DNA from: Pirellulales bacterium
GTDB taxonomy: Bacteria; Planctomycetota; Planctomycetia; Pirellulales; Lacipirellulaceae
Length of the DNA stretch: 61,185 nucleotides
Direction of reading: 5' to 3'
Assembly: GCA_028279215.1 (NCBI GenBank)
Contig: JANQOF010000009.1
Span: forward strand, 1-61,185
Positions 35,068 to 44,671 of the stretch are shown here, one piece after another. How positions within the stretch are numbered: the stretch's first letter is position 1; each line of letters starts with the position of its first letter. Under the pieces are notes generated by a model. It was not told the DNA's origin, did no database searches, and worked only from the letters and a program-made list of their open reading frames with translations. A program made the translations under genes and the position numbers.

Positions 35068-37008
35068 GTGCCACCCGATCCCGACCAAACCGACGTTCGC
35101 TTGGCCAGCGAAAGCGATACGAACGAGCCGACGGGTGGTGCGCCAAGTCTGCCGCCGCCGCTGCCGCCGCATCAATTGGTGAAAACGGTCCCGTATTCGG
35201 GCACGCCACGCAAGGCCGGCAACGTGATGCGCCGAGGCGAGCACATCGACGACTTTGAAATCGAAGCCGTGTTGGGCCGCGGGGCGTTTGGTGTTGTGTA
35301 TCTGGCCCGGCAGCTATCGCTCGATCGCCAGGTGGCGCTCAAAGTGGCGGCCAATGCCGGCAGCGAGGGGCGCACCATGGCGCGGCTCGAGCATAAGCAC
35401 ATTGTGCAGGTGTTCAGCGAAACGGTCGACAATACAGGCCAGCTTAAGTTGCTCTGCATGCAGCTGGTGCCGGGCGCGCCGCTCGACGCGGTGATTCACG
35501 ACCTGGCACAGATTCGCCACGCGCGCGGCCATTGGACAGGCGCCGACGTGCTGGCCTCGGTCGACACCCGCTCGAAGCTAACCGACGTGTTCGACTCCTC
35601 CGCGCTGCACGATCGCGAAGCGCTTGCCGCCATGGACGATTTGGAGGCCGCCTGCTGGATCGGCGCGCGGCTGGCCGAGGCGGTCGACTATGCCCACCGT
35701 CAAGGCGTCCTGCACCGCGACATCAAGCCGGCAAACGTGCTGGTAAATCGTTATGGCCAGCCACTGTTGGCCGACTTCAATATCTCGTTTCAGTCGATGG
35801 ACGAATCGTCGACCGCCGAGGATCGCTTCGGCGGCACGCTGTCTTACATGTCGCCCGAGCATCTCGAGGCGTTCAATCCTTCGACCGATGCAACGGCCGA
35901 GATGGTCGACGAACGGTCCGACATCTACTCACTAGGCATCGTGCTAGGCGAGCTTCTGTACGGCAAGAGCCCGCTCGAGCCGCCGCCCAAATGCAACAAT
36001 CGCCTTAAGTATCTTGAACGCCTCTCGGCGGTGCGAAGCATCGCTGGCCCCGAAGTCACACCGGGCGCCGGCGACGCTGCCAAGTCGTTTAGTTACACAC
36101 TTGCCCAGTGCCTTGCGCCTGACCCACGCTACCGATACTCAAGCGGCGCGGAGTTGGCCGCCGCGCTCGACGGCACTGCCGAGTTGCGACATCAAGAACT
36201 GACCACCCGTAGCGATAGCTGGCTGGTGGAGGGGGTGAAAGGGCACCCGCTTCGATGGGTGATTATTTTCGCGCTGGTGCCGCAGTTCTTTGGCAGCCTG
36301 TTCAACATCAGCTATAACACCACGCAAATCTGCAGCGATTTCACAGCGGCCCAGGATGCTGTGTTTGGTCGATTGCTGGTGGCCTACAACGGCATCGTTT
36401 ATCCGCTCGCCGTGCTCGCCGGCATCGCAATACTCTGGCCATTGCACCGCGTGTGGCAAGAGCTGTCGGGCACGCAGCCAGTCGACCAGCACAAGCTTGA
36501 TTGGGCCCGCGGTCGCTCGCTCAAGCTGCCGATGTGGCTGCTTGCGGTCGCGGCATTCGGCTGGTTGCCCGGGGGCGTGATCTTTCCTGCGGTGATCGAT
36601 CACTTTGCAGGACCGCCACCACCAGGGCTTTACTGGCACTTTTTCCTCTCGTTTACGACATCGGGTCTAATTGCCGTCGCGTATTCGCTGTGCGGAGTGC
36701 AATACGTCGTGCTGCGCGGACTATACCCTCGACTTTGGCCGCGAGCAGAAGAGTTTCGGGAGACAGCAGCCGAGGAGCTACCGCCGACCCGTTGGAGATT
36801 GTGGCTAATGGTTTTTCTTGCCGCCATAATTCCGGTGTTTGCAGCGGCCGCGTTGGTGTGGACTTCGCACGGTGATGACCCATTCTTCAAACTCGTAACA
36901 ATCGCGGTATTGTTGTTGAGCCCTGCGGGCTTCGTAGTGATGTGGTTCGTAGCCAACCGCATGGCGCGACTCATGGATAACATGACGGGGCTGGACCAGC
37001 GGGCATGA
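35068..37008 (+). CDS. Membrane-bound Hanks-type serine/threonine protein kinase
   Basis: 646 residues. The kinase domain (about 62-375) has glycine loop VLGRGAFGVVYLA, ATP-binding K92 (VALKVA), the catalytic loop H216-RD-IKPAN and the metal-binding D236 in DFN instead of DFG. An acidic insertion (about 150-190) sits between lobes. Four or more membrane helices follow in the C-terminal 270 residues, with no sensor domain between. It starts at a GTG. The product may control the ECF factor encoded just upstream or the MFS protein, whose gene it overlaps by four bases (ATGA). Confidence 0.9.
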   Translation: MPPDPDQTDVRLASESDTNEPTGGAPSLPPPLPPHQLVKTVPYSGTPRKAGNVMRRGEHIDDFEIEAVLGRGAFGVVYLARQLSLDRQVALKVAANAGSEGRTMARLEHKHIVQVFSETVDNTGQLKLLCMQLVPGAPLDAVIHDLAQIRHARGHWTGADVLASVDTRSKLTDVFDSSALHDREALAAMDDLEAACWIGARLAEAVDYAHRQGVLHRDIKPANVLVNRYGQPLLADFNISFQSMDESSTAEDRFGGTLSYMSPEHLEAFNPSTDATAEMVDERSDIYSLGIVLGELLYGKSPLEPPPKCNNRLKYLERLSAVRSIAGPEVTPGAGDAAKSFSYTLAQCLAPDPRYRYSSGAELAAALDGTAELRHQELTTRSDSWLVEGVKGHPLRWVIIFALVPQFFGSLFNISYNTTQICSDFTAAQDAVFGRLLVAYNGIVYPLAVLAGIAILWPLHRVWQELSGTQPVDQHKLDWARGRSLKLPMWLLAVAAFGWLPGGVIFPAVIDHFAGPPPPGLYWHFFLSFTTSGLIAVAYSLCGVQYVVLRGLYPRLWPRAEEFRETAAEELPPTRWRLWLMVFLAAIIPVFAAAALVWTSHGDDPFFKLVTIAVLLLSPAGFVVMWFVANRMARLMDNMTGLDQRA

Positions 37009-38270
37009 TGCAGCAGCGGGGGGAATCGGTTCGCAGCGCCATGCGCTTGGCCAACGCCAATGCCATGCTCTGGGCGATGGGTAACGGGCTTGTGTCCACC
37101 ACGCTGGTGATCTACCTCGCCCAACATCTGGGCGCGCGAGGTATTGAAGTCAGTCTGATTCTCGCCGCGCCGCGATTTGTTGGTCTGCTGCGATTGGCAT
37201 CTCCTGCGTTCATTCGCAACGGTCGGGCTCGAAAGGCGGTTTGTCTGGGTGGCTATCTGTCGAGCGGTGTGGTCTTGCTAATGCTCCCGGCGCTGGCGGT
37301 ACCGGATAGCCCACTCTACACTTCGGCCGGAATGACGATGCTGGTAACATGTTGGTGCGTGTATCACTTGCTGGAGTACATGGCGACCATCGCGCTGTGG
37401 AGCTGGCTGGGCGATTGGATGCCACCGCCGCTGCGCGGGCGGCTAATTGGCTGGCGCGAACGGTATCTGGTGATTGGACGCATCGTTGGCATCGGCGCGA
37501 GCGTGGCACTCAACAGGGCATGGCTTACCTACGCACCCGATGTCGAGCGCTGGGCACCGCTGGCTCTGTCGGCGGTGCTTGGTTCGTTGATGTTATTGCT
37601 GGCCGTCGCCCCGCTATGTTGGTTACCCGCCATTGAGCCCGCCCACCCTCGCCGATCCGTATCAAGTTGGCGACAACTTGCCACAGCGTTGGTCGACCCC
37701 GCGTATCGTCGGCTGCTGATGTATTCATGTTGGCTGGCCTTTGCAAACGGCGTCACCGGCGCCGCCAACTACCTTTATGGCGCTCGGGTACTAGGTATCG
37801 AATACAATCAAATGGTCGGTTTGCGCTCGATGATGTACGCCGGCCAAACGGCACTCGCGCCGGCGGCCGGCCGCTGGATCGATCACCACGGCACACGTTG
37901 GTTGTTGACCGGCGCCCAGTTGGTCGTAGCTACCGGCCCGCTGTTTTATCTGTTGGCTAGTCCGGCGCAGCCATGGTGGGTAGCCGGCGCTTTCGTTGTT
38001 TGGATGGCCTATGCCGGGGTAAACGTAAGTCTCGACACCTTGAAGCTCAAGCTCTCGCCCACCCGCACCACAGGCCCACCACTCGCGGTCTACCACGCAC
38101 TTAGCGACCTCGTGAGCGGCGCGACGTTGGTCGCAGCCGGAACGTTCTACGACACGCTCTCATCAGTTGACTCCAGCGCCCTGTGGCTGTTCAGCTCACT
38201 TTTTGTTGCCGGCTGGTGCTTGCGCAGCCTAGCCGCCGCACTCGCTTGGCGGATTCCAGAATCGGAGTGA
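37005..38270 (+). CDS. Major facilitator superfamily transporter
   Basis: 421 residues with about twelve membrane helices and an inner-loop Arg-rich segment (PPPLRGRLIGWRERYLVIGRIVGIG) fitting the MFS loop motif. The substrate is unknown. The ATG overlaps the kinase stop by four bases, so translation is coupled, which is an uncommon pairing and suggests the kinase regulates or senses through the transporter. The sodium symporter gene follows 177 bases later. Confidence 0.82.
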   Translation: MMQQRGESVRSAMRLANANAMLWAMGNGLVSTTLVIYLAQHLGARGIEVSLILAAPRFVGLLRLASPAFIRNGRARKAVCLGGYLSSGVVLLMLPALAVPDSPLYTSAGMTMLVTCWCVYHLLEYMATIALWSWLGDWMPPPLRGRLIGWRERYLVIGRIVGIGASVALNRAWLTYAPDVERWAPLALSAVLGSLMLLLAVAPLCWLPAIEPAHPRRSVSSWRQLATALVDPAYRRLLMYSCWLAFANGVTGAANYLYGARVLGIEYNQMVGLRSMMYAGQTALAPAAGRWIDHHGTRWLLTGAQLVVATGPLFYLLASPAQPWWVAGAFVVWMAYAGVNVSLDTLKLKLSPTRTTGPPLAVYHALSDLVSGATLVAAGTFYDTLSSVDSSALWLFSSLFVAGWCLRSLAAALAWRIPESE

Positions 38271-38447
38271 AGCCGTTTGCAGGAATTGGTCTTCTTGCCT
38301 TACATGCGGCAAGGCGTCTGGTTACAATCGTGGGCTTGATGGAGGGCGCAAGGCGGTTGACGGCGTTCCCAGCTTTCCTTATCTCCGAGTTCTGGCAGCA
38401 CGCAAGAACAGCCAGCCCTCGAAATCGCACAAGCGAGGAAACTCTAG

Positions 38448-40559
38448 ATGAATGGCACGATCGGTGGCATTGATATCTTTGTGTTTGTGGCATTCGTGGC
38501 CTCGGTGATTGCCATCGGATTGTGGAAGAGTCGAGAAGAGGACAAACAAGAGAAAGACGCTCAGGACTACTTCCTGGCCGGTCGCGGCCTGACGTGGTGG
38601 TTGGTGGGATTCTCTCTCATCGCGGCCAACATCAGCACCGAGCAGTTTGTCGGCATGAGCGGCAAGGCCGCCGACTGGTTAGGCATGGCCATCGCAAGCT
38701 ACGAATGGATGGCGGCAGTCACTCTAGTAATCGTTGGGTTTGTGTTCTTGCCCAAGTTTCTAAAGAGCGGCATCTATACAATTCCTGAATTCTTGGAGTA
38801 TCGATACAACACGTTCGCCCGTACGGTAATGGCCATCGCGACGCTCATCATCTTGGTGGGTGTTCCAACCGCGTCGGTTATCTACTCTGGAGCGAAGGTG
38901 ATTAGCGTCTTCTTTCAGGGAACACAGTTCCTTGGGTTGGATCTTGGAAACATCACAGTGGGCTGCTGGATCATTGGTGTCTTGGCCGCGGTGTACGTAT
39001 TCGCCGGAGGGTTGAAGGCATGCGCTTGGGCTGACTTGATTCAAGGGGCGGCATTGGTTCTCGGTGGAGTAATCGTGGCGTGGCTCGCCTTCAATGCGTT
39101 AGGTGATGCCGAACCTGAGCAGTTGTTCGAAACCCGTCGTAACGATCAGGTTACCGTCGAACAGTTAGCCGAGGCTTCACCCGTCGAGCGATTCTACGCC
39201 CTCAACGACGGGCCGTTACCTGACGGCAAGCTTCATATGAAGCGGCCCCTCGACGATGCCGAAATACCTTGGTCCGCGCTGATGTTGGGTTTGTGGATTC
39301 CAAATTTCTTTTATTGGGGACTTAACCAATACATCACGCAGCGAACGCTCGGCTCGAAGTCATTGGCTGAGGGACAGAAGGGTATCGTTTTCGCCGCCTT
39401 CCTTAAGTTGGTGATCCCGTTCGTCGTCGTTATACCAGGCATCTTGGCCTTCAACCTGTACACCAACGATTTGACCAATGCGGCCGTTACCAAGAACGCC
39501 AAGACGATCGCGGCATATGCTCCTGACCTGTACGATTCGCTTCCGGACACTATGAAGCCAGATCCGGAGAATCTCCGAAATGCGAATGATATTGAGGCCA
39601 TTGAATCGCGACTGTCGAAGGCGAGGACCCGCCAAACCGCAAACATACCTGTATTTACATTCTCCGAACGATTTGCCGAAGCGAATCCGCACGAAGCGAG
39701 ACAAATTGTTGAGTTTAATGCCACCGGCTTAGAGGTCGACGCACCAGACGCTGATTCGGGTGAAACTTTGGTGGCAGCTAACGAAGCCATAATCGAGTCC
39801 GCGAAAGGCGATGCCGTGAAGAAGCTTGCGGTCAAGGAGCTTTCGCTCCGTGACTTCGATGCCGCTTTCCCAGTGCTCCTCAAGAACTTGCTAAAACCCG
39901 GATACGGACTGTTGGGATTTGTGCTCGCGGCCATCTTTGGTGCGGTAGTTAGCTCGCTGGCTTCCATGCTCAACTCGGCATCCACCATCGCTACGATGGA
40001 CCTCTATCGTAAGGTCCGAGGTGATGCGCGTTCGCACGAATTCGTCAATGTTGGTCGAGTCTTCGTTGTGCTGTTCGTATTGATCGCAATGTTCATCGCC
40101 CCCGCGCTCGACGACCCTGCATTCGATGGGATCTTCACGTTCATTCAGGAGTTTCAAGGCTTCATTTCGCCCGGTGTGCTTGCCATCTTCCTGTTCGGTT
40201 TACTAATTCCCTGGGCGCCCCGGGCATGCGGCACTGTTGGCCTCGTACTGAGTCCGATACTCTATGGCTTGTTCAAGTTTGGTGACCGAGTACCAGGTCT
40301 CAGTGCCATTCCCGGTTTGGCCGAACCCGCGTACGATGGCGCCACGGCTGTAGTAAAATGGTCATTCTTGGACCGCATGTCGCTCACGTTCTTGATCGTG
40401 CTTGCGGTGCTAACGATCATGACCCTTGTTCGTCCATTACGGACGCCGATTCAACTGCCGGTCAACGAGACCATGAACCTCCAGACGTCCAAGGGGGCGT
40501 TGCTCGCCGGTATGGTCTGCATTGCGATGACCGGCGTTCTGTACTACGTTTTTTGGTAG
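38448..40559 (+). CDS. Sodium:solute symporter (SLC5 family) with large loop insertion
   Basis: 703 residues, longer than the usual 480-550. It has the SSS family N-terminus (DYFLAGRGLTWWLVGFSLIAANISTEQFVG) and a core of more than ten helices. Insertions are present at about 220-265 and, more strikingly, a hydrophilic segment of about 130 residues at 345-470 between helices. Substrates in the family include sugars, amino acids and organic acids; the specific one is not clear. It is a single gene, with its stop five bases from that of the convergent potassium channel gene. Confidence 0.88.
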   Translation: MNGTIGGIDIFVFVAFVASVIAIGLWKSREEDKQEKDAQDYFLAGRGLTWWLVGFSLIAANISTEQFVGMSGKAADWLGMAIASYEWMAAVTLVIVGFVFLPKFLKSGIYTIPEFLEYRYNTFARTVMAIATLIILVGVPTASVIYSGAKVISVFFQGTQFLGLDLGNITVGCWIIGVLAAVYVFAGGLKACAWADLIQGAALVLGGVIVAWLAFNALGDAEPEQLFETRRNDQVTVEQLAEASPVERFYALNDGPLPDGKLHMKRPLDDAEIPWSALMLGLWIPNFFYWGLNQYITQRTLGSKSLAEGQKGIVFAAFLKLVIPFVVVIPGILAFNLYTNDLTNAAVTKNAKTIAAYAPDLYDSLPDTMKPDPENLRNANDIEAIESRLSKARTRQTANIPVFTFSERFAEANPHEARQIVEFNATGLEVDAPDADSGETLVAANEAIIESAKGDAVKKLAVKELSLRDFDAAFPVLLKNLLKPGYGLLGFVLAAIFGAVVSSLASMLNSASTIATMDLYRKVRGDARSHEFVNVGRVFVVLFVLIAMFIAPALDDPAFDGIFTFIQEFQGFISPGVLAIFLFGLLIPWAPRACGTVGLVLSPILYGLFKFGDRVPGLSAIPGLAEPAYDGATAVVKWSFLDRMSLTFLIVLAVLTIMTLVRPLRTPIQLPVNETMNLQTSKGALLAGMVCIAMTGVLYYVFW

Positions 40560-40564
40560 TCCCC

Positions 40565-41647
40565 TTACCCCTGAATCTCCATCTTCGCTCCGCGATAGTA
40601 AATCTCTTTCTTCGACGTGTACCGCTTCGCGAGTTGGGGCAGGTCGCCGTGGTGGCCGAGGACGATCACGGCGTCGCCGTCGCCTAACCGGTGCGTAGAC
40701 TCTGGGTCGACAATCACCTGACCATCCGGTTTGCGTACCGCGACAATCAGGAAGCCTTGGTTGCCACCCAGTTCGATATCGCCGACGGTTTGGCCGTCGA
40801 GCGGCGCGCCGCTGGTCACTTCCAACTCGTCGAGTTTCAGGCCGATGTGCCCCAACTCGTGTTGCAGGCTGTCGATTCCCTTGGCGTCCGACAGTAGTTC
40901 TTCGGTGCTTGGCCGCGTGATGAGCTGCGCCATCCGCATGCCGCCGATCACTGCGGGCAGCACCACGCGATTCGCTCCGCTCCGTATCAGTTTCTTCTCC
41001 GTCGACGGATGCTCGGCCCTGGCGACGATGTGCAAGTCGGGATTGAGCTCGCGTGCGGTGAGCGTGATGAACACGTTGTCGGCGTCGGCCGCCAGCACAC
41101 TGGCGAGCGTCTTCGCCCGCTCGACACCCGCCCGCAGTAGCGTGTCCTCATCCACGGCGTTGCCCTGCAATATCAGGTAGCCTTGGGACTCGGCGTCACT
41201 GAGTTTCTCGTTATCCATGTCGATCACGACAAACTCGTGGTTCGCCTCGTCGAGTTCCTTGGCCAGGATCCGGCCTGCCCTGCCATAGCCGCAGAGGATC
41301 GTATGGCCATCGAGTTGGTCGATGCCCTTGGTAATCCGGCGGTGGCTGAGCGCGCGAGTGATTTCACCTTCCATTACCATTTGGACAAACCCTCCAACAA
41401 TCACGATTAAACTGCCGTAGCTCATGAAGATGAGCATCATGGTCACGGCACGCAACACCGTCGAATCGACCGGCTGTACTTCACCGTAGCCGACGCCAAA
41501 AATGGTGATCACCACCATGTAGATCGCGTCGTCGAGCCGCCAGCCGTGCCAAACGTACGTAGCAACCGACGCCGTACACATGGTCGACAGCAGCACGACC
41601 ACAAGAATCAAACGCTTAAGGAGAATCGACTGCACGAAGGGCGCCAC
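40565..41647 (-). CDS. Potassium channel / RCK protein with TrkA-N and TrkA-C domains
   Basis: 360 residues. Two membrane helices flank a pore loop with selectivity filter TIFGVGYGEV (about 48-57). A TrkA-N (RCK) nucleotide-binding domain follows (HTILCGYGRAGRILAKELDEANHEFVVID, residues 115-145) and a TrkA-C domain (about 280-340: GQTVGDIELGGNQGFLIVAVR). It is a ligand-gated K+ channel or a K+ uptake regulator of the membrane. It begins at GTG (41647); a second in-frame GTG four codons on is possible. It precedes the long repeat-rich gap. Confidence 0.9.
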   Translation of the reverse strand: MAPFVQSILLKRLILVVVLLSTMCTASVATYVWHGWRLDDAIYMVVITIFGVGYGEVQPVDSTVLRAVTMMLIFMSYGSLIVIVGGFVQMVMEGEITRALSHRRITKGIDQLDGHTILCGYGRAGRILAKELDEANHEFVVIDMDNEKLSDAESQGYLILQGNAVDEDTLLRAGVERAKTLASVLAADADNVFITLTARELNPDLHIVARAEHPSTEKKLIRSGANRVVLPAVIGGMRMAQLITRPSTEELLSDAKGIDSLQHELGHIGLKLDELEVTSGAPLDGQTVGDIELGGNQGFLIVAVRKPDGQVIVDPESTHRLGDGDAVIVLGHHGDLPQLAKRYTSKKEIYYRGAKMEIQG

Positions 41648-41785
41648 CGCAACTTTGCGTTGCCGAGCGAGATAGGGGCACCTGAATCAGCGAGTATATT
41701 TGTTCGCTACCGCCGACGCCAGAACCAACCTCACTCGACCACTACCTACCGCCTACTGACCACCTCCCGCTAGCAAACCACAAAT

Positions 41786-41947
41786 GTCCGTTTTGTCCCC
41801 GATGCCGGAAAACGATTCTAGGCGACTTTATTCACCTCCCATTAGCCCTGCCGATTTTCGTTTCCCCCTGTTTTTTCGAAGTTTTTTGATTCCACCATAG
41901 ACTTGATGGCACGCCAATTGTCCACGGATAGGTGCATGATGGGACAA
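41786..41947 (+). repeat. Dispersed repeat module A, copy 1
   Basis: Begins GTCCGTTTTGTCCCC and contains AAAACGATTCTA and GACTTTATTC in the same order and spacing as at 60878-61037. About 80 percent of the first 95 positions agree by eye. The right end carries AATTGTCC and GGGACAATT around a 20-base loop, a hairpin mirrored in the second copy. Confidence 0.8.
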
Positions 41948-41986
41948 TTCGGAACTGGAAGTTTCAATCTCCAATGCAGGCGGCGC

Positions 41987-42073
41987 GTAGGGTAGGTGCT
42001 CGCACGTGCCTCTTTCGTTTACGCCCGAGCATGTTAGGTGAACTTGCCGTACCGGCAGAACCACCTACCCTAC
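41987..42073 (+). repeat. Dispersed hairpin repeat module B, copy 2
   Basis: An 87-base element bounded by the same perfect 11-base inverted repeat as 129-217: GTAGGGTAGGT at 41987-41997 and ACCTACCCTAC at 42063-42073. Internal blocks GTGCTCGCAC and CCGGCAGAAC are shared with copy 1, while the centre differs. Confidence 0.85.
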
Positions 42074-42123
42074 ATCCTCGCCATTAATACCGGTTCCCTG
42101 ACCCCTAGCCTCCGACCCCTCAC

Positions 42124-42150
42124 CTCTAACAAAAACGACGGACGTCCGCC
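42124..42150 (+). repeat. Dispersed palindromic module C, copy 1
   Basis: CTCTAACAAAAACGA followed by CGGACGTCCG (palindrome, 42139-42148) and CCGG. A close match lies at 61108-61140, where the palindrome is 14 bases (GGCGGACGTCCGCC). Both follow a GAGGT/ACCTCTAAC lead-in. Confidence 0.65.
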
Positions 42151-42308
42151 GGCGGCGCACACGATTGCATTCGTTGGACGAAGTTTGTTTGGCGGGTGGA
42201 AGGATGCATCCGGAATTTCGCCACTGGGACCACCCCGCAGCTTCGCTAGCTAAGCACATCCCACAAACACATGCGGCACCAAACACTCCGCCCCAAAAGG
42301 CGAGCGCG

Positions 42309-42384
42309 ACCAACCGACCGGTTAGCATGTGTACACTAGCACAGGTGGTGGCCTACTTTCCACAAAAATCGCCCCAGAAAATCC
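42309..42384 (+). repeat. Dispersed repeat module D, copy 2
   Basis: Opens with ACCAACCGACCGGTT and contains ACTTTCCACAAAAATCGC, matching 21-97. It lies 150 bases before the purE start and encodes nothing recognisable. Confidence 0.75.
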
Positions 42385-42534
42385 GCTCTAATTGGGCGAC
42401 GCGCATCGGCAAAAAGATGGGTAACAACTGCGGGCAGCTCTCTATTCGCAGCTTGGTCACAAGTTGACATACGCCGGGCCGTCGCAGATCATCTAACTAA
42501 GGGTGTTTGATATCGAATCAGCAAAGGCTCGGCG

Positions 42535-43029
42535 GTGGAAGTTTCCCCTAAGGTCGGCGTCATCATGGGATCGCAAAGCGATTGGGAAACCATGCGCGCC
42601 GCTGTGAAGATGCTCGACGAGTTTGGCGTGCCGCACGAAGCCCGCGTGGTGAGCGCCCATCGCACGCCCGAAGACATGTTTGAGTATGCCCGCAAGGCGG
42701 AAGGTCGCGGCCTGCAGGTGCTCATCGCTGGCGCAGGCGGCGCGGCCCATCTGCCTGGCATGGTCGCCTCGCTCACCGTGCTACCGGTGCTCGGCGTACC
42801 GGTGCAATCCAAAGCACTCAGCGGCCTCGACTCGCTTCTCTCCATCGCCCAAATGCCCGGCGGGGTGCCAGTCGGGACGCTGGCCATCGGCGCCAGCGGC
42901 GCGAAGAACGCCGGGCTACTGGCCGTCCGGATTCTGGCGACCCACGACGAAAAGCTCCGTGAACAACTGCACAACTTTCGAGAAGGGCAGGCGGAATCGG
43001 TGCGGGCGAAAGGGCTTGGGGACGGGTAG
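42535..43029 (+). CDS. purE: N5-carboxyaminoimidazole ribonucleotide mutase
   Basis: 164 residues, the class I PurE length. It moves the carboxylate of N5-CAIR to C4 to give CAIR in de novo purine synthesis. Diagnostic segments are [24 protein letters not shown] (catalytic histidine), [13 protein letters not shown] and [19 protein letters not shown] start follows AAGG. PurK is not found next to it. It stands alone after the repeat-rich gap. Confidence 0.95.
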   Translation: MEVSPKVGVIMGSQSDWETMRAAVKMLDEFGVPHEARVVSAHRTPEDMFEYARKAEGRGLQVLIAGAGGAAHLPGMVASLTVLPVLGVPVQSKALSGLDSLLSIAQMPGGVPVGTLAIGASGAKNAGLLAVRILATHDEKLREQLHNFREGQAESVRAKGLGDG

Positions 43030-43120
43030 AGCTTTGTTTAGGTGTGTCGACGTGCTTCGGAGTGGCAAACTGCATCGGCTGCTGACAGATCGGTTTCGGT
43101 TCTAAGGAATCGAATGCACC

Positions 43121-43963
43121 ATGTTCACCAATTCCAAGCATTCGCGGGGCGGGATTTCACGGACAGAGAGCATCGTTGCGATGCTCGTGGTTGGTTGCCT
43201 TGTTTGCTTGTTAATACCTGCAGTGCTTAGAGCCAGGGAATCTGCGAGGCGAGCGGAATGTCGGAACAACCTGAAGCAGCTTGCAAATACCTTGAATTGC
43301 TACAACGCCTCGATTGCCAAATACCCGAAAGGGTGCCAGGGCGATCAATTGCTGCAGCCGGAGGATCGATGGAGTTGGTACCTAGAGATTGCACCGTACT
43401 GGGGCCACTATGGAAAGCCTGGCATCGACTATGATCGCCCCTGGAATGACCCATCGCTACGCCCTTTAATGCTGCATACATGGGAAAACACCCAAGAAGG
43501 ACACATTGAGTACGATGTGCCTCTTATTCCACCTCCGGTTATTCAGTGCCCCTCCGCAGAAAAGCGAACGTACACCGATGGACAACCGTTTGCCGATTAT
43601 GTAGGAACTGCCGGCATTGGCCCCCATGCTGCACTACTACCTCGCGATTCTCCCGCCGCCGGAATGTGGTCCTACGATGAGTCAACTAGGTCGACTGACA
43701 TCCGTGACGGAGAATCGAACACCCTCGCAGCCACCGAGACAAGCGCGAACAATGGCTGCTGGCTAGCATGCGGTCCGGTCACCGTTCGTGAATTCACACT
43801 AGGCAAGCTGCCCATAGGTCAGTTCGGAGGTCTACACTCAAACGGAAGCATGGGTGCGTACGTCGATGGCCACGTCGAGTTTATTTCTGACGATATCTCC
43901 TCCCAGGTCTTCGCAGCACTTCTTACAATTGCCAGCGAGGAAGCGCAACATCAGCACGAGTAG
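43121..43963 (+). CDS. DUF1559 prepilin-like protein with H-X9-DG motif
   Basis: 280 residues. The N-terminus has a type IV prepilin-like signal: a short basic leader, G-I-S-R-T-E with the conserved Glu at +5, then a hydrophobic helix to LLIPAVLRARESARRAECRNNLKQL. The C-terminus has H-X9-DG (HSNGSMGAYVDG) typical of the family, which is greatly expanded in planctomycetes. It may be an extracellular pseudopilin or a surface protein. The usual FTLVELLVVI consensus is weaker here than normal. Confidence 0.88.
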   Translation: MFTNSKHSRGGISRTESIVAMLVVGCLVCLLIPAVLRARESARRAECRNNLKQLANTLNCYNASIAKYPKGCQGDQLLQPEDRWSWYLEIAPYWGHYGKPGIDYDRPWNDPSLRPLMLHTWENTQEGHIEYDVPLIPPPVIQCPSAEKRTYTDGQPFADYVGTAGIGPHAALLPRDSPAAGMWSYDESTRSTDIRDGESNTLAATETSANNGCWLACGPVTVREFTLGKLPIGQFGGLHSNGSMGAYVDGHVEFISDDISSQVFAALLTIASEEAQHQHE

Positions 43964-44044
43964 ATTTTTTATTGAACCTCTATTTCAGGCTGCGCTGCCA
44001 TCGCAAGTTGCGATGCACCGCCTGCTCTGGATAGAATTTGGGGT

Positions 44045-44536
44045 ATGAAGCGCTACAGCATCGGGTTTGTTATCCGCGCCTTACGCTCCGCGAGTTGCGT
44101 CGTAGCTGCGGTGTGCCTGATTTGTCTCTGTATTCGTAGCTACACCTGGATGGAGACAATCGGCAAATTTGGACGACTTCTTGCGCTCGAGCACTTCGCA
44201 GGCCAGATCAATTTGACCGGTAATCCAGGTGGTCCTGACCGAATGCCGCTCTTTACGTTTCCTCCTCGCAAAATCGATTCGTGGAATATCCCGACCTTCA
44301 AAGCAGCGTGGAACGAATCTAGGCGCTTCGTTGTGGCCATTCCCCACTGGTTCCTGGCTCTTGCGTTTATTGGCATGGCCCGCGCCTTGTGGCTTAGGTG
44401 GCGATTTTCCCTTCGTCAAATGCTTCTTGCGGTCGTGCTTACATCCGTCGCCATTGCGTGCTCCTGCTACTACATCGAGCAAACAGAGCCAAGTACTCCA
44501 CCAATTGCTATCCTCGGTCCTAGCCTGCACTTCTGA
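44045..44536 (+). CDS. Two- to three-helix membrane protein of unknown function
   Basis: 163 residues. Hydrophobic segments lie at about 12-32, 96-112 and 121-143. The RFSLRQMLLAVVLTSVAI segment is a pattern shared by many small planctomycete membrane proteins (RFSLRTLL-type). No enzymatic motif is seen. It follows the DUF1559 gene by 80 bases and is possibly in the same unit. Confidence 0.65.
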   Translation: MKRYSIGFVIRALRSASCVVAAVCLICLCIRSYTWMETIGKFGRLLALEHFAGQINLTGNPGGPDRMPLFTFPPRKIDSWNIPTFKAAWNESRRFVVAIPHWFLALAFIGMARALWLRWRFSLRQMLLAVVLTSVAIACSCYYIEQTEPSTPPIAILGPSLHF

Positions 44537-44671
44537 GAACTTGGCGCTGTTAGCGCGCGAGGTGGCCTAGCCCAATCTGCACACCCCACCAACTTCTGCT
44601 AAACTACCGTGATAGCCGGCAGGCACATCTGCCACTCGCATTTCCTCTCACCACTCCGCTCCAACTTAGCC

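Larger units (their letters stand above)
41648..42534. other. 887-base non-coding region carrying repeat modules A, B, C and D
   Basis: No gene is supported. It contains module A (41786-41947), hairpin module B (41987-42073), a CT-rich stretch (about 42090-42130), the palindromic module C (42124-42150) and module D (42309-42384). Each recurs at one of the two window ends. The segment between C and D and the 150 bases before purE show nothing I can name. Confidence 0.75.
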
